Shown piece after piece: positions 24,056-37,088 of a stretch of 64,000 nt of DNA. The notes under the pieces are model-generated. The model had not been told where the DNA came from, made no database searches, and saw only the letters and a program-made list of their open reading frames with translations. Numbering within the stretch: the first letter of the stretch is position 1; every line of letters starts with the position of its first letter. The DNA comes from Hymenoscyphus infarciens (Eukaryota; Ascomycota; Leotiomycetes; Helotiales; Helotiaceae), in contig LLCB01000063.1 of assembly GCA_001414345.1 (NCBI GenBank), positions 156,056 through 220,055 of the forward strand. The letters run 5' to 3'. The translations under genes and the position numbers were made by a program.

Positions 24056-27000
24056 TATAATAGTACGCTATTCTAGATTATTATATAATAGTATTATTCT
24101 AAATTATTAGTATTTATAAAAACTACTAATACCTCTAAGTACTACTAATACCTCTAATACCTCTAGAGCTAAGATTATAAATAACCGATACTTATATAAG
24201 TAAAGTACTAAAGGTATTAATATCTGAAATTTATATATAGAAGAGATTAAGGTTTAGATATTATATATTTAGCTTTCTAAAAGTTTAGAGGTTATATATT
24301 TAGCTTTTCAGCTCTTATTATTTAGTATTAGCTATATTAGATAGAGCTTAGTTATTATTATTATTAGAACTTAGTAGCTTCTAATCTCTTATATATAGAC
24401 GTTTATATTTAGTATAGAAGAGAGATAGTTATTATTTTCTTTTATATTAGTACCTAGTATCTATATACGTTATTCTACTATACGTACTCTTATATATCTC
24501 TACTATAGTTATATATATTTTATACTATTATATAAAAACAATAACTCTTCTTCGCTAGTAATAGCCTTAATAATATCTCTTTTCAAGCTTATTATTACTC
24601 TTTATTTAGAAGTCGATTTAGTCTTAATTTAGAATATTATAATAGTATTCTTATATAGCTAGGTAATTAGAGACTACTTAGATAGCTAGTAATACTAGGG
24701 TTTAGTATTTATATAGATAGCTAGTAAAAATCGTATTATAGATACGTTAAGAGATTAGAATATACTAAGTATTCTTAAGAGTTCTAATAACCCTAGGTTT
24801 AGTAAATAAGTTAACTTATTATAGTTATCTAGAAGGCTTCTAAATCTAATCTTATCTCTCTCTCTCTAAATCGATATCTTCGAAATATTAATACTATAAG
24901 GCGTTAAACGCTCTTCTAGAGCTATCTCTCTTTCTAAAAGCCGTATAAATAGCACTTATATACTAAGATCTAGAAGATCTTAATAAAACAATAGTCGAAG
25001 AGACTAGTAAGACTTCTTAAATATAGACTAGATATAGTCGGTTATATAAGCTTTAGAAGTAGAGAATTAAGAAATAAGAAATTAGCTAGCCGAGCTAGAA
25101 AGATAGATAAGCGAGCTTATAATTTAAAGTTAATAAAACACTTCGTCTCTAAACCCTCTCTAATCTAACTCTCTTCTACTTCTAAGCTTGAATTTATACC
25201 TCTTTCAGCTATAGGCAGCTACTTCTAATACCTTCTAATAACCTCCTTCTAAGGCTACTCCCTTTTTTAAAAGACTCTCTAAACCCTCTCTAATCCGTAA
25301 CTATATACTAAGACCTAGAAGATCTTAACGAAGTAATAAGTAAGACTTCTCAGATATAGATAATATATATATAAGATAGTAGTATAAAAATAAAGAATAA
25401 AACAATTAGTTAGATAAGATAGACATAATTATAAGCGAACTATAAAGTTAATAACTTAAAAAACACTCTACCTCTAAACTCTTACTAATCTAACTCTCTT
25501 TTAAACCTTCGTTCGAACTCTTCTTTACTTTTTAAAGCCTACGTTTAGACCTCTTTCGCTTACGAGCCTCTGCCTCTAATACCTTTCTACCACTTCCCTC
25601 GAATCGGATACGAATTAGTACGCTCTCGAAAGGATAGTAACCTCTTAGCTGAGTTATTACTATCTACGACATTATTAACTTTTCCGTTTCTAACTTTACT
25701 CTAAGTCTCCGCCGACCTTAGACGAACTTATACTCTTTTTTTGAATTCGAATAGAATATGAATCGGTATACTCTTAAAGTGAGCTCTTAACTAAGTTATC
25801 ACTATTACCTATAACGTTATCTCTTAATATTCGCTTTCGACTCTATTCTAAATTCGCCTCTATCTCTACTTTAAACTTTTTAAACTTTTTAAACTTTTTA
25901 AACTTTTTAAACTTTAAACTTTTTCTAACCTACTAGATAGGATTAGACTATACTCTTTTAGTAAACGCGAATACTTATACTTTAATATTAAAGGATTAGA
26001 AACGAAGTCTCTTTTATAAGTATCTATAAAGTTAGTTATAATTCAGATCTCGCTTAGTATCTTATAAATAATTTTCAAAGTTTACTATATCGTTTAAGAG
26101 ACTTTTATACTAAATATCTAGAAGAGCTAAGACTATCTTAACACCTCTCTAAATAGCTTAATATATAGGAATTAGATAAGAATTAGATAAAAGAGTTAAT
26201 TTATAAAACTCTATTAATACTCTCTAATTCTAGTTACTCTTAATAAGGAACTTATAATAAAAACCTAAGATAAAATACTAACTAATAGAAATATTTAAAA
26301 TTAATAAAGTAAAGAACTAAGACTAAGTTACTACTAAAATAGAGCTTATACCTTCTCTTCTTCTTCTAACTTATTATTCTCCTCTCTACTCTTCTAAGTA
26401 TAAGAGGCTTAAATCGGCTCTTTCTCTACTACCTCCTTCTTATAAAGACGCTTCTTACCTCGATAACCTCTTATAACCGGCTTTAGAGAGGACGCTTATA
26501 AACTCTTTAGATAGGCTTTAAAGAGGACTTAAACCTAGGTTTAGATAGAGGTCCTACTCTCTATAGTATAGTATAAGAACTATTAAATATTAGTAACTAA
26601 AACCCTTCTAATAAGTAAGAGGTACTTATAGTAACCTTAGTATAAAGCGCTTAAGTCTCTTCTAGAAGAGTAAACTATACCTTTAAACTATTCTTTAGTA
26701 CCTCTATACTAGTAATAACTAATACCTTATCTAAGGCCTTAGTAGCCTTCTTAATCTCCTTCTTCTCCTTCTTAAGCTTAAGCTTACTAAACTCCTTTTT
26801 AATAAACTATAGCAACTACCTAAGTTAGAATAAATTTAGTATATATTTAAGATTAAACTTACTAGGATATATATAGTATTCTACTTAATATAGCACTTAT
26901 ACTTCTTTAACTTTAGCTTCTTAAAAGTATATATATAATCTCTGTTCTAAGATTTTACTTAAAGATACTAAACGTAGTAGACTCGGTAGATAGCTAGAAG

Positions 27001-28083
27001 TGTACTAGGAGGATATAGAAGAGGTATTTTACTATATTAGATTAGCTTTAAATTAGGTCTAATTAAGAAGAGAAGAACTTACTTTTATATATATATATAT
27101 AATATATATATATGTTCTTAGAGATAAGTTAATATATAAGAATATACCTAATTAGAAGGTATTCTTACTATTTATATTATTTAGATAAAAAGAAAAGAAA
27201 AAGAGAAGTTAAAATTAGAGAAAAGTCGCCTACTAATATACTACTTATAATAATAGCTATCGCTTTATAATTATTATTTATTACTTAATAATTACTATTA
27301 TAATATATAATAATAGTAAGAATATAACAACTCTATAGTAGCGTACTACTTTCTACTTAATAGCTAATTATTAGCCTCTCTTCTATTCGTATTCTATTAT
27401 TATATAGTATATAGTAGTAAATAAAGAGTAATTAGCCTTTAAATAATAATACTACTAGCTACTAACTCTACTCTAACTACTAGATACTATAATAGTAGAT
27501 AAGTTATATTCTTTATAATAAAGAGATAAATAATACTCTAATCAACCTAATACTATATCGATCGATAACTAAAGACTTAGACTAAGTCTTTTTAAAAGAG
27601 AGAAGATATAATAATATACTATTCTAGATTATTATATAATAGTACTATTCTAAATTATTAGTATTTATAAAAACTACTAATACCTCTAAGTACTACTAAT
27701 ACCTCTAATACCTCTAGAGCTAAGATTATAAATAACTAATACTTATATAAGCAAAGTACTAAAGGTATTAATATCTAATATTTATATATAAAAGAGATTA
27801 AGATTTAGATATTATATATTTAGCTTTCTAAAGGTTCAAAGGTTATATATTTAGCTTTTTAGCTCTTATTATTTAGTATTAGCTATATTAAGCAAGGCTC
27901 GGTTATTATTATTATTAGAACTTAGTAGCTTCTAACCTCTTATATATAGACGTTTATATTTAGTATAGAAGAGAGACAGTTATTATTTTCTTCTATATTA
28001 GTACCTAGTATCTATATACGTTATTCTACTATACGTACTTCTATATACCTCTACTATAGTTATATATATTTCGTGCTATTATA
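24056..28083 (+). mobile_element. 4.0 kb LTR retroelement without recognisable pol, nested in copia-1 copy I
   Basis: LTRs 24,056-24,532 and 27,607-28,083 are both exactly 477 bp, with near-perfect terminal inverted repeats (TATAATAGTACG and CGTGCTATTATA). The 5-bp duplication TTCTA flanks it (24,051-24,055 and 28,084-28,088). The uninterrupted site is present in copia-1 copy II near 50,245 on the other strand. A polypurine tract AAAAGAGAGAAGA directly precedes the right LTR, setting the + orientation. The 3.07 kb interior is too short for full gag-pol, and I find no RT or integrase motif. It holds near-tandem duplications (about 24,960-25,300 and 25,305-25,620) and an AACTTTTTA array, so it is probably non-autonomous. 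Confidence 0.88.
25871..25925. repeat. Short tandem array (AACTTTTTA)n
   Basis: About five head-to-tail copies of a 9-bp unit lie in the interior of the 4.0 kb LTR element. Confidence 0.85.
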
Positions 28084-28642
28084 TTCTAACGTATTTATAT
28101 CCCTTTCTATAGAATTAACACGTCTACCTCTTAGTCTAAGGTTTATATTAGAGCCTAGTCTTATAATATTATCTTATTCTAATTTATTAATATTATCTAT
28201 ATATATCTTGTTATTTAAGTCGTTGTTATTATTATTACTTAACTCTTTATATTCTATAAAAGTAGAACTATTACTCTCTAGACATATATTTATATAACTA
28301 GTTATTTCTTATAGATAATCCTAATCTATAGACTCTTCTTTTAAGAATATAAAGTAGTTTTCTTTTATAATAAATTCGTCTTTATATATAAGGTCTTCTT
28401 TTATTATAATATCTCTTATATTAATAACTTTCCTAAGTTCTAGTATATATATAAGAAAGTTATTAGAAGACTCCTAGTCTACTAATATTCCTTTATATAA
28501 CTTATTAGCTAGTTTTCCTTTAACGTTTTTAGCTCTTATTTCTTTTAATATTAAAGTATAATAAAGAGATCTAAGAGTACTTATATATAATATATCTAGA
28601 CTTATACTAAATATATCTTTATATAGTATAGATTTTATAGTA

Positions 28643-29969
28643 AGAGTTAGAGCTATAGCTCGTAGGCTCTCTAAGCGAGATTACCTTCTATCTTAATTTC
28701 TAATACTCTCTTTTTAAAAATCTACTATAATTCTACCTCTTACTTAAAACTTACTAAATTAAAAATAGTAGACTAAATCCTCTCTTTCTCTTCTATATAC
28801 GAATCTAGTTAAAATTAGTATATATTAAAACATGCTAGAGTACGCTAAGCTAGAGCTAATAGAAAATCCTAGAGCGCGATCTTTAAAGAATTAGACGTAT
28901 CTAAATCTACTACGTAGAGGATCTATAAAGCGAACTCGAGCTAAACTATATATAAAGAGAAGTAGTATTAAAAGAGACTACTATCTAAATACTATATATA
29001 CTAAATTATTTGATTTATATCCTAAAATTATACTACTTATTATATATCTTTTATATAAGTTAAAAACGCTCTTAGCTTACCTATTTCTACTTATACGATT
29101 TAGCGAGAACTTTGCTAATATAACTACCGACGATGTATTATATACCCTCGACTCTTTATTAGCCGACTTTAAGTAAAGAAACGTCTTACTTTTATATATT
29201 CTTATTAATAGTAGAGGACATCGGATTAGGCTACTACTTACTAGTAAAAGAGAGACTAGAGAAAGGTTATTTAGTTAGATAAGTATATATTTAAGCTTAG
29301 AAAGAGTAGAAGGGTTTAAGTAATATAGTATATAGACGAGAAGAGATAATCGGACTATATTCGGTCGATATTTTAGTTAGAGAGAGTATCGGTTATAATT
29401 TAGAGCGTGATTAGTTAGGATTATAAATCCTCTTTTATCTTTTTAGAGAAGGAACCGAGATATAAAGAGGTTAATTCTCGAGCTTATAAGAACTAAGTTC
29501 TTAAGCTAGTTATCTTCTCTCTATTCGACAAGCTCGGCACTGATTATATCTTTATAGAAGATAGCTTAAAAGTATATAAGAGATATACTTATTTAGCTAA
29601 GCTTAAATATAATATTTATAGCTTTAATTAGCCTTCTTCTTCGCCTAATTTAAATATAATAGAGAAGGTCTAGATAAAAGAAGAGTTAAAGAAGTTACTC
29701 TTTATACCGACTTCTAAGACTAGACTAGTTAAGGAGATTTAAAAGCTTTAAGATTTTGTAGATCTACGTGATTATAGACAATATACTAAGCAATTAACTT
29801 ATAAGTTAGAGGATATTATTAAAGTAAAAGGATTAGCTACTATTTATTAATAATATATATAAATTTTAAGATAAAAGACTTGAATTTAGATTTATAATAG
29901 ATTTTTAAGTAATAAGTGTTAATTAGGTAGAGTTCGCTTAGAGAGCCTACGAGCTATGGCTCTAACTCT
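28643..29969 (+). mobile_element. Tc1/mariner DNA transposon nested in copia-1 copy I
   Basis: It has terminal inverted repeats of about 36 bp with one mismatch (AGAGTTAGAGCTATAGCTCG.. at 28,643; ..GGCTCTAACTCT ending 29,969) and a TA duplication (28,641-28,642 and 29,970-29,971). The empty site is readable in copia-1 copy II near 49,680. Length is 1,327 bp, normal for the superfamily. It has kept more G and C than the surrounding element, so it may be younger. Confidence 0.92.
28815..29852 (+). pseudogene. Tc1/mariner transposase remnant
   Basis: DDE-type transposase with stops and frame changes. The clearest part, about 29,541-29,690, reads DYIFIEDSLKVYKRYTYLAK, then YSFN*PSSSPNLNIIEKV*I. 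This is the usual W-P-x-S-P-D-L-N-x-I-E-x-x-W block with both Trp codons turned to TAG; about 33 residues separate its Asp and Glu. An N-terminal helix-turn-helix region is suggested near 28,840-29,100. Inactive. Confidence 0.8.
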
Positions 29970-32900
29970 TACTATTATATACTTAATTCTTTATATATAT
30001 AATAGAACGAGCTATATAAGGCTAGAAGTAAAGTAGTATAGATTTTTCTAAATATATAGTAATTATATATTCTATTAAATATTAATTAAGTCTTTCTATA
30101 ATACTATTCTACTTAGAACTATATAGACTAGTATAGTTATATATAATACCTTAGTCTTTAATATAGGTATTCTACTTATTAGACTTAAATTCCTTAGTAT
30201 TATCTAAGTATAGACCTTTAATACTTTTATTAAATTAATTTTTTAATAAGTTATTTATTTTAACTAACTTATTAAAAGCTTTTAATTTATACTTTATAGT
30301 ATATATAAATATAGCTCTAGTTTTATAATAAGTATATATAAGAGTATATATTTTATTTAAAAGTCTTTTAATTCTAAGTAGACCTAGAATATCTATATTA
30401 AAATATTCTAAAGACTTAAAGTTATAATTACTTAGAGAGATATAACTTATATTCTTAGTTATCTTTCCTTTATAATAATTTTTATAATTATCTAGTTCTT
30501 TCTTACTATTAGAATTAATAGTATATCTTTTAGTAAGTAATATAGTTTTTAATAATATATTAATATTAATATAATTTAATCTTTAATATAATAAGTTAAT
30601 ATTAAGCTCTTTTGTTTTTATAATATATAACGTTTTTTTAAGCTTTATATAATCTATATTAATATTAAGATAATAAGTATTATATTCCTAGTTTACGTTT
30701 ATAGTTCTATCTAATAGCTTATTATAAGTATATACGTTCTTATTATCTATACTAATATTAAAGCTACTCTTAGTAAGAGCTTTAGTTAAGATTAGAGTAG
30801 TAGTAATATCTAAGCTATAATTTATTTCTAATAAATTTATTTTAATATTATTAGAACTTATTATTAGTATTATACTAACTCCTAGTATAGATAGCTTAGT
30901 ACCGTCTACTATACTAATAGTTAGTCTTTTTATAGGTTTAAAGTTTAGAATCTAATCTTTATTAGATATATAATATTTAGTAGTACTAGAGTCTAGTATA
31001 ACTTTAGACTCTTTAGATACTTTATAAGAAGTATTTAGTATAGCTATATATAATACTTTTAAGGTACTATTATTATTGTTTTTTAAATTAGTACTACTAC
31101 TAGTATTAGAACTAGTATTAGTACTAGTATTATTACTAGTATTATTAGATTTCTTATTTAATTTTAGCTCTAGGTATAGTATTAAGCATTTAGAAATTAT
31201 ATATTCTCTCTTATTATAATAAGTATAAATAGGAATTTCATTTTCTTTATTTATAGCTTTATTAGCCTTTTTAGCTTTATTAGCTTCTAAATTATTACTA
31301 GATTCAATTATAGCTTCTTCTAATATAAGTTTAGATATAAGAATATCTATATTAATTTTAGATAAATCTTTTCCTAGCTCTTTATATTTTCTTAATATAA
31401 AACCTTTGAAGCTACTATTAAGCCCTTTAAATATAATCTAAGCTATATAGCTTTTAAACATTAGATATCTTAAGTCTTTAAGATATAAAGCTATACTCTA
31501 TATAGTGCTTATATATTTATTAACGTTCTTATAAGAGCTTTAGCTAGATTTAATAATTATATCTAGGTATTAACTAATTAGATTAAAACTAGATTCCTTA
31601 TATATAGCTATTATATACGCCTATATAGTATTAGAGCTAGTTTTATCTTTAAATTAGTCTATATTATTAATAGATATAATAGACTTAATAGCCTCTAAGG
31701 CTTTTTAGCTATTTCTAGTATAGTTAGAGTTACGTTCCTTATATTTAATACTAAGCTCTACTAACCTAGGTTCTCTATTTATATAGTATAGATCTTTATT
31801 AAGTCTAGTAATAGATAAGTCTATATATAGTATAAATCTATTAATTTCTAGAAAGAGTTTAGCCTCTCTATACTATTCTATATAGTTAGTTTTTCTAACT
31901 AATTTACGTTTAACAAAAGAGTATATTTTAGTTAAGAGAAGAACTAATATAAAAAATATATATAGTTATATAATATTAAAAAGTAGTTAGAAAACTAGAA
32001 TTTTTATTATTCTAGAACCTACTAGACTAAAATAGTAATACAGTAAAGAGCTTATATACTCTTAAAGTAATATAAGTATAAAGAATCTTTTTTTTTATAA
32101 ATTAAGAAGTTATCTAGTTTTAAGCTTAAGAGGAAGCTTATTATATACTTTATTAAATATCGCTAGCTAGATAAAGTATATAAGGTCTTTAAACTAGTTT
32201 TTATAAAAAATAGTTTTTATTTCTAAGCGTTTAAACATACTAATAAGATAGTCTATTTTAGTAGTACTTAGTATAGAGCTTTCTAGTAAGCTAGTATACC
32301 TAATATCAGCGCCGACTATACTACTAAAATAACGTTTAGTAATAAGGTTTTAAGATAAAAAGTTACTATATAAGTTAACTAGAGTAATACTAAGCTAGGA
32401 GATAGATATAATAGGCTAATCTTTAAGGTTACCTTAGTTCTAAGATATTTTAATAACGTAGTACTTAGTATCTATTAAGTAAAGCTTAGAGTCTAAGATA
32501 TATAATAATAATTATTTTAAAGTCTTATTATCTAATTATAAGAATAGTCCTAGTTCTTAATTAAATCATCTATTTAATAGAATAGAGGTTAAAATAATAC
32601 AGTATTATATAGTATAATAGAAGGTACTAACCTTAACTCTTAGTTATCTAACTATAAGAAGTAAGAAGATAAAACTAGTAATCTCATAAGGCGTACTCTT
32701 CGCTTACTATATACTAGACTAAGATAGGCGCTTAGTAATCTACTAGGGCGTAGTATAAGAGGTAAGTAGACTAGTAATGTCTTTTGAAAGAAAAACTTTA
32801 AAAAATAAAAAACTCTTAATAATATAGAATTAGAAGTAATCGACATATTACGTAAGAGGGTATCTAATATAAAAGTGATACTAGGTTATATAAAACAAAG

Positions 32901-33278
32901 TTATATAGAAATGAAGTATACTTAGCCTATAACCTCTTAGTTTAGTTTTAGTTTATAAAGTAATAATAGATTATATAAGAAGTAAAAGGTAAAAAAGAAT
33001 TAATTAACTTAAATAAAAAAACTAAGAAGCTATCTACTCTATATATAAATATAGGCTATAGCTAGCCTTTCTAGTCTAGTATAGTTCTAAGTCTAAAACT
33101 ATAGATATAACTAATCTATTAGATAGTATTTAGTCTATTAGATAGTGTTTAGTCTATTAAATAGTATTTAGTTTATTAGATACTAGTAATCTATATTAGG
33201 TACTATTTGTCTAGGCTATATATTATTAATCTAGGGATATTAGAGATATTATACTATACTAGTATAATTAAGTACTAG

Positions 33279-33778
33279 TGTAATATATATAATAATATAA
33301 GATTAGTAAGTTAAGGATTTAAAGTATTTAAATCTAAGATAATAAAATTATTATAAATAATTTATAACTTATGCTATAGGCTACCTAGGATTACGTACTT
33401 AATCTTATATAAGCCTATTTAGTAAGCCTAATAAGTGTGTTATATAACCGCGTGTCTATAACGTGTTAGAGGCGCTCTAGAGTAACGTGTTAATATGTGG
33501 ACTTAAAATAAAGGATCCTTTGTTTTAGCTCTTTGTCTTAAAAGTATAAAGAAATCGCTGGATTAGTATAAGTCTACTACCTTAGTAGATATTACGTACT
33601 ATAGACCTAATTCTATACCTGGTTCTGTACGCTAAGACTACTAAGCCTTTGGTCTATATAAGGAGGCCTTTAGGACACCGAAAAGACTTAAACACATATA
33701 TATACCTATATATTTATATATATATATAATTTATATATATTTACTCTCTAACTACTTTATTATGTAACTATTCTTATA
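33279..33778. repeat. Copia-2 LTR (500 bp), breaking a copia-1 LTR
   Basis: It starts TGTAATATATATAATAATAT with an intact TG and ends TTCTTATA (from TTCTTACA). It has the same length as the LTR at 54,449-54,948. The left flank is copia-1 LTR and the right flank is TA-element sequence, so the flanks do not form a target duplication. It may be the product of recombination between elements. Confidence 0.8.
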
Positions 33779-34129
33779 GTTTATAATTTTAAATTGTTTT
33801 ATAAATTAGCTTAAATTACTTTAAATTGTTTTATAAATTAGCTTAAATTACCTTAAATTGTTTTATAAATCGGTTTTTTACTTTAAATTATTTTATAAAT
33901 CACCTTAAATCGTTTTATAAATCGATTTCTTACTTTAAATCGTTTTATAAATCGGCTTAAATTACCTTTAATTGTTTTATAAATCAGTTTCTTACTTTGA
34001 ATTATTTTATAAATCAGCTTAAATTACTTTAAATCGTTTTATAAAACGTATTAATATCTTAAACTAGTATTAAACCGGTATTAAGTCTAAGTTAATACTA
34101 GCTCAAAACCCTAGTAGAGGACATATAAG
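33779..34129. mobile_element. TA-element type 1, 3' end fragment
   Basis: It holds the subterminal array of AAATTGTTTTATAAATTAGC-like units followed by the type-1 end AAAACCCTAGTAGAGGACAT then ATAAG. It is followed by TA and copia-1 LTR sequence. The rest of the element is missing on the left, where a copia-2 LTR abuts. Confidence 0.75.
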
Positions 34130-34729
34130 TATACTAGTATAATTAAGTACTTATATAAGTACTTATTATATACTAATAGATATTTTTTAAAAGAAAAACT
34201 TTAAAAAATAAAAAACTCTTAATAATATAGAATTAGAAGTAATTAATATATTATATAAGAGAGTATTTAACGTGAAAGTAATACTAGGTTATATAAAACA
34301 AAGTTATATAGAAATGAACTATACTTAGCTTATAACTTCTTAGTTTAGTTATAGTTTATAAAGTAATAATAGATTATATAAGAAGTAAAAGGTAAAAAAG
34401 AATTAATTAATTTAAATAAAAAAACTAAGAAGCTATCTACTCTATATATATATATAGGCTATAGCTAGCCTTTCTAGTCTAATACTAGTATAGTTCTAAG
34501 TCTAAAACTATAGATATAACTAATCTATTAGATAGTATTTAGTCTATTAGATAGTGTTTAGTCTATTAAATAGTATTAATCTATATACTTAGATAGTATT
34601 TAGTCTATTAAATAGTATTTAGTTTATTAGATACTAGTAATCTATATTAGGTACTATTTGTCTAGGCTATATATTATTAATCTAGGGATATTAGAGATAT
34701 TATACTATACTAGTATAATTAAGTACTAG
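34130..34729 (-). mobile_element. Copia-1 deletion derivative
   Basis: From right to left on the minus strand: a copia-1 LTR (34,341-34,729), about 160 bp of leader matching 32,776-32,937, then directly a piece of the second LTR (about 34,130-34,178). Almost all of gag-pol is missing. The block 34,179-34,729 repeats 32,780-33,278 closely. Confidence 0.7.
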
Positions 34730-35238
34730 TGTAATATATATAATAATATAAGATCAGTAAGTCAAGGATTTAAAGTATTTAAGTCTAAGATAATAAAATT
34801 ATTATAAATAATTTATAACTTGTGTTATAGGCTACCTAGGATCACGTGCTCAATCTTATATAGGCCTATTTAGTAAGCCTAATAAGTGTGTTATGTGACC
34901 GCGCGTCTATAACGTGTTAGGGGCGCTCTAGAGCAACGCGTTGATATGTGGACCTAAAACAAAGGATCCTTTGTTTTAGCTCTTTGTCCTAAAAGTATAA
35001 AGAAATCGCCGGATCGGTATAAGTCCACCACCTTAGTAGATATTGCGTGCTGCGGACCTAATTCCACACCTGGTTCCGCGCGCCAAGACTGCCAAGGCTT
35101 CGGTCTATATAAGGAGGCCTTTGGCACACCGAAAAGATGGAAATAAGGTGTACACACACACATACCCACACATTCATATATACATACAATTCATACATAT
35201 TCACTCCCTGACTGCTTCATCACGTGACCATTCTTACA
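34730..35238. repeat. Well-preserved copia-2 LTR (509 bp)
   Basis: It keeps TG..CA ends (TGTAATATATATAATAATAT .. CGTGACCATTCTTACA) and much more G and C than other copies (for example CCAAGACTGCCAAGGCTTCG). It is the best guide here to the unmutated copia-2 LTR. The left flank is copia-1 LTR and the right flank is a TA-element core. The flanks do not match, so it is not a simple insertion. Confidence 0.85.
35104..35114 (+). promoter_or_regulatory. Probable TATA box of the copia-2 LTR
   Basis: TCTATATAAGG lies in the best-preserved LTR, and homologous sites are seen in the other copies (for example near 33,655 and 40,063). The copy I gag remnant begins downstream of an LTR in this same orientation, so the box fits the U3 promoter. 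Confidence 0.5.
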
Positions 35239-36384
35239 GTTCTACCGACCTAAATGACGTTATCTCTATATGTATGCCTCGATGTGATTGGTTTAATCGG
35301 TTAGTTAGTCGGTCGGTTAGTTGGTTGGTTGGAAACTATAAGGCCCGTACGTCAGTTTAGGAAGTAAGCGTAGAAATAGTACGTATTATAAGAGCGACAG
35401 CGATGACGTAGATGACAAATCCGATGCTTCTAATTCGCTAGGTAACTAATTTAGGGCTTCTTATTCGCTCTGTTGAAAGTCCGACTATGAAATGTGCCTA
35501 TACTAGCCAATGTTGTTTAACGACGTAGAATTAACCGGGGTAGTAAACGCGACGAATACGACGTGGATTATAATGCCGATAAGCGGCCTAATGCCGAGTA
35601 ATAAATGCGATATAATAGCGATAGAGGGTTATTGTCGTCGTCGTCGTTGTCGAAGTGAAGTCTTAAAGTCGAAGATGTCGAAGTCGAAGTCGAAGTCGTC
35701 GAATTCGAAGGTAGGGGTGGCTCGTGCGCTAGGTCTTAGCGGTTACGTAGCTAGTTGTACGTAGTGTACTATGTTCGGTAAGAGCGACTCTGGTACGAAA
35801 GCCACGCCCTACTATATAACCTACTTTAGTTACGTGATTTCTTAAAACTTATACGCTAGTAGCCTTAATAATAAGGATTATTAATATATAATTACTAATT
35901 AAAGTTAATATATAAAAAGTTATTTAAATCGACTTTGAAAAAAAAAATACTCTTTTTAAACTTTTTATTTCTTTCTTCTAAGTACTTATAAGTATTATTA
36001 TACTACTAATATATAGCTAGTATATACTAAAGCTAGTATTAGTTATAATAGAATAAGTAGCTTAAGCTACTTAGAACTACTTAGAATAGGTTTAGAATAG
36101 GTTTAGAACCTCTTTAAATAGGCTCTAAATCTTAGAACCTCTCTAAACTATAGCTAGCTATAGCTCTAATTAATTTAATAATTTAGAATAGGTTTAGAAC
36201 CTTTCTAAATAGGTTTAGAACTTTAGAACTTCTTTAAATAGGTTTAGAACCTCTTTAAATATAATTTAAACCTTAGAACCTCTTTAAATAGGATTAGATA
36301 CTATATTAACTCTTATTTAAGCTATTGAAATTAATTTAATACTAATTTAAACTAGTATTAAGTAAAAGTAAGTAGGTATATATA
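35239..36384 (-). mobile_element. TA-element type 2, truncated, with relatively GC-rich core
   Basis: The core (35,239-35,880) carries the GGTT/GGTC microsatellite, the conserved VELTGVVNATNTTW reading frame (35,510-35,764) and the (TCGAAG)n run. The type-2 subterminal repeats (GGTTTAGAACCTCTTTAAAT) and end (..AAGTAAAAGTAAGTAGGTAT) follow at 36,050-36,384. A TA follows the end (36,385-36,386). The left end is lost against the copia-2 LTR. Confidence 0.75.
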
Positions 36385-37088
36385 TACTACTACTTAAAGA
36401 TAAAGCTTTAATAGAGTTAAAAGATTAATTAAACTTTCTAAATTCTCTAATAAGTAAGATAGCTTTTTTATTAAAATAAAACAAGTAATAGAATACTTAA
36501 AAGAGTATATAGTATAAAGAAAGGGCTTCTACTTTTATAACTCTATTAATATTAATAAAAGAGGAAAGAGCTTTAAAAAGAGTAAGTTAAAGAGTAGAGA
36601 TTTAAACTCTTTATTAAGGATAGATATCTTCTACTAATTAATTCTACTTATAAAACTAATTACCTTAAATAGAAGCTCTTCTTATTAGTATATTACTTAT
36701 CTAAGAGTATATACTTACTATCTACTTTCTTTCTTACTTCTAATAAAGATAGTAAGATTATTAAAGCTTACTTTTATTAAATTATAACTTAAATAAAAGA
36801 GAGGCTTAATATATAATAGTATATTAAGTATATACTCTCTATTAACTCTACTACTAAGTAACTTATAATTAAGAACGTATTTATTAAAGAGGATAGGTTC
36901 TCTCTATATAGTATTATTAAGTACTTTATTTATATATAGTACTTTAGTTAAATAATAGATTAAAACTTTAAAAACTACTAATAGGATTATCTTATATAAG
37001 CTACTAACTACTTTAAGAATATACTATTTTATTAATATATAAAAGCTAGATATAATAAATTAATATAATCTACTTTTAATATAATTCT
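36385..37088. repeat. Unidentified decayed element interior
   Basis: AT-rich sequence with stops in all frames and short coding-like runs. It is probably part of a retroelement interrupted by the copia-1 LTR at 37,089. I cannot assign it. Confidence 0.4.

Larger units (their letters stand above)
22258..31960 (-). pseudogene. Gag-pol polyprotein remnant of copia-1 copy I
   Basis: Read on the minus strand, gag covers about 31,950-31,100, the protease motif (VILDSST) lies near 31,010, integrase runs 30,450-28,350, the integrase/RT linker (RLRGRRVNPIE-like) spans the nested insertion, RT lies about 23,850-22,950 and RNase H 22,750-22,260. Stops interrupt nearly every domain, mostly at former Gln and Trp codons. 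Confidence 0.75.
21893..33278 (-). mobile_element. Copia-1 copy I: Ty1/copia element with two nested insertions
   Basis: Minus-strand element. The 3' LTR is at the left, 21,893-22,257, followed by a purine tract. The 5' LTR starts at 32,938 and is cut at 33,278 by a copia-2 LTR. The interior is colinear with copia-1 copy II (43,083-52,058). It is broken by a 4.0 kb LTR element (24,056-28,083) and a mariner element (28,643-29,969). Removing both restores colinearity exactly. Confidence 0.88.
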
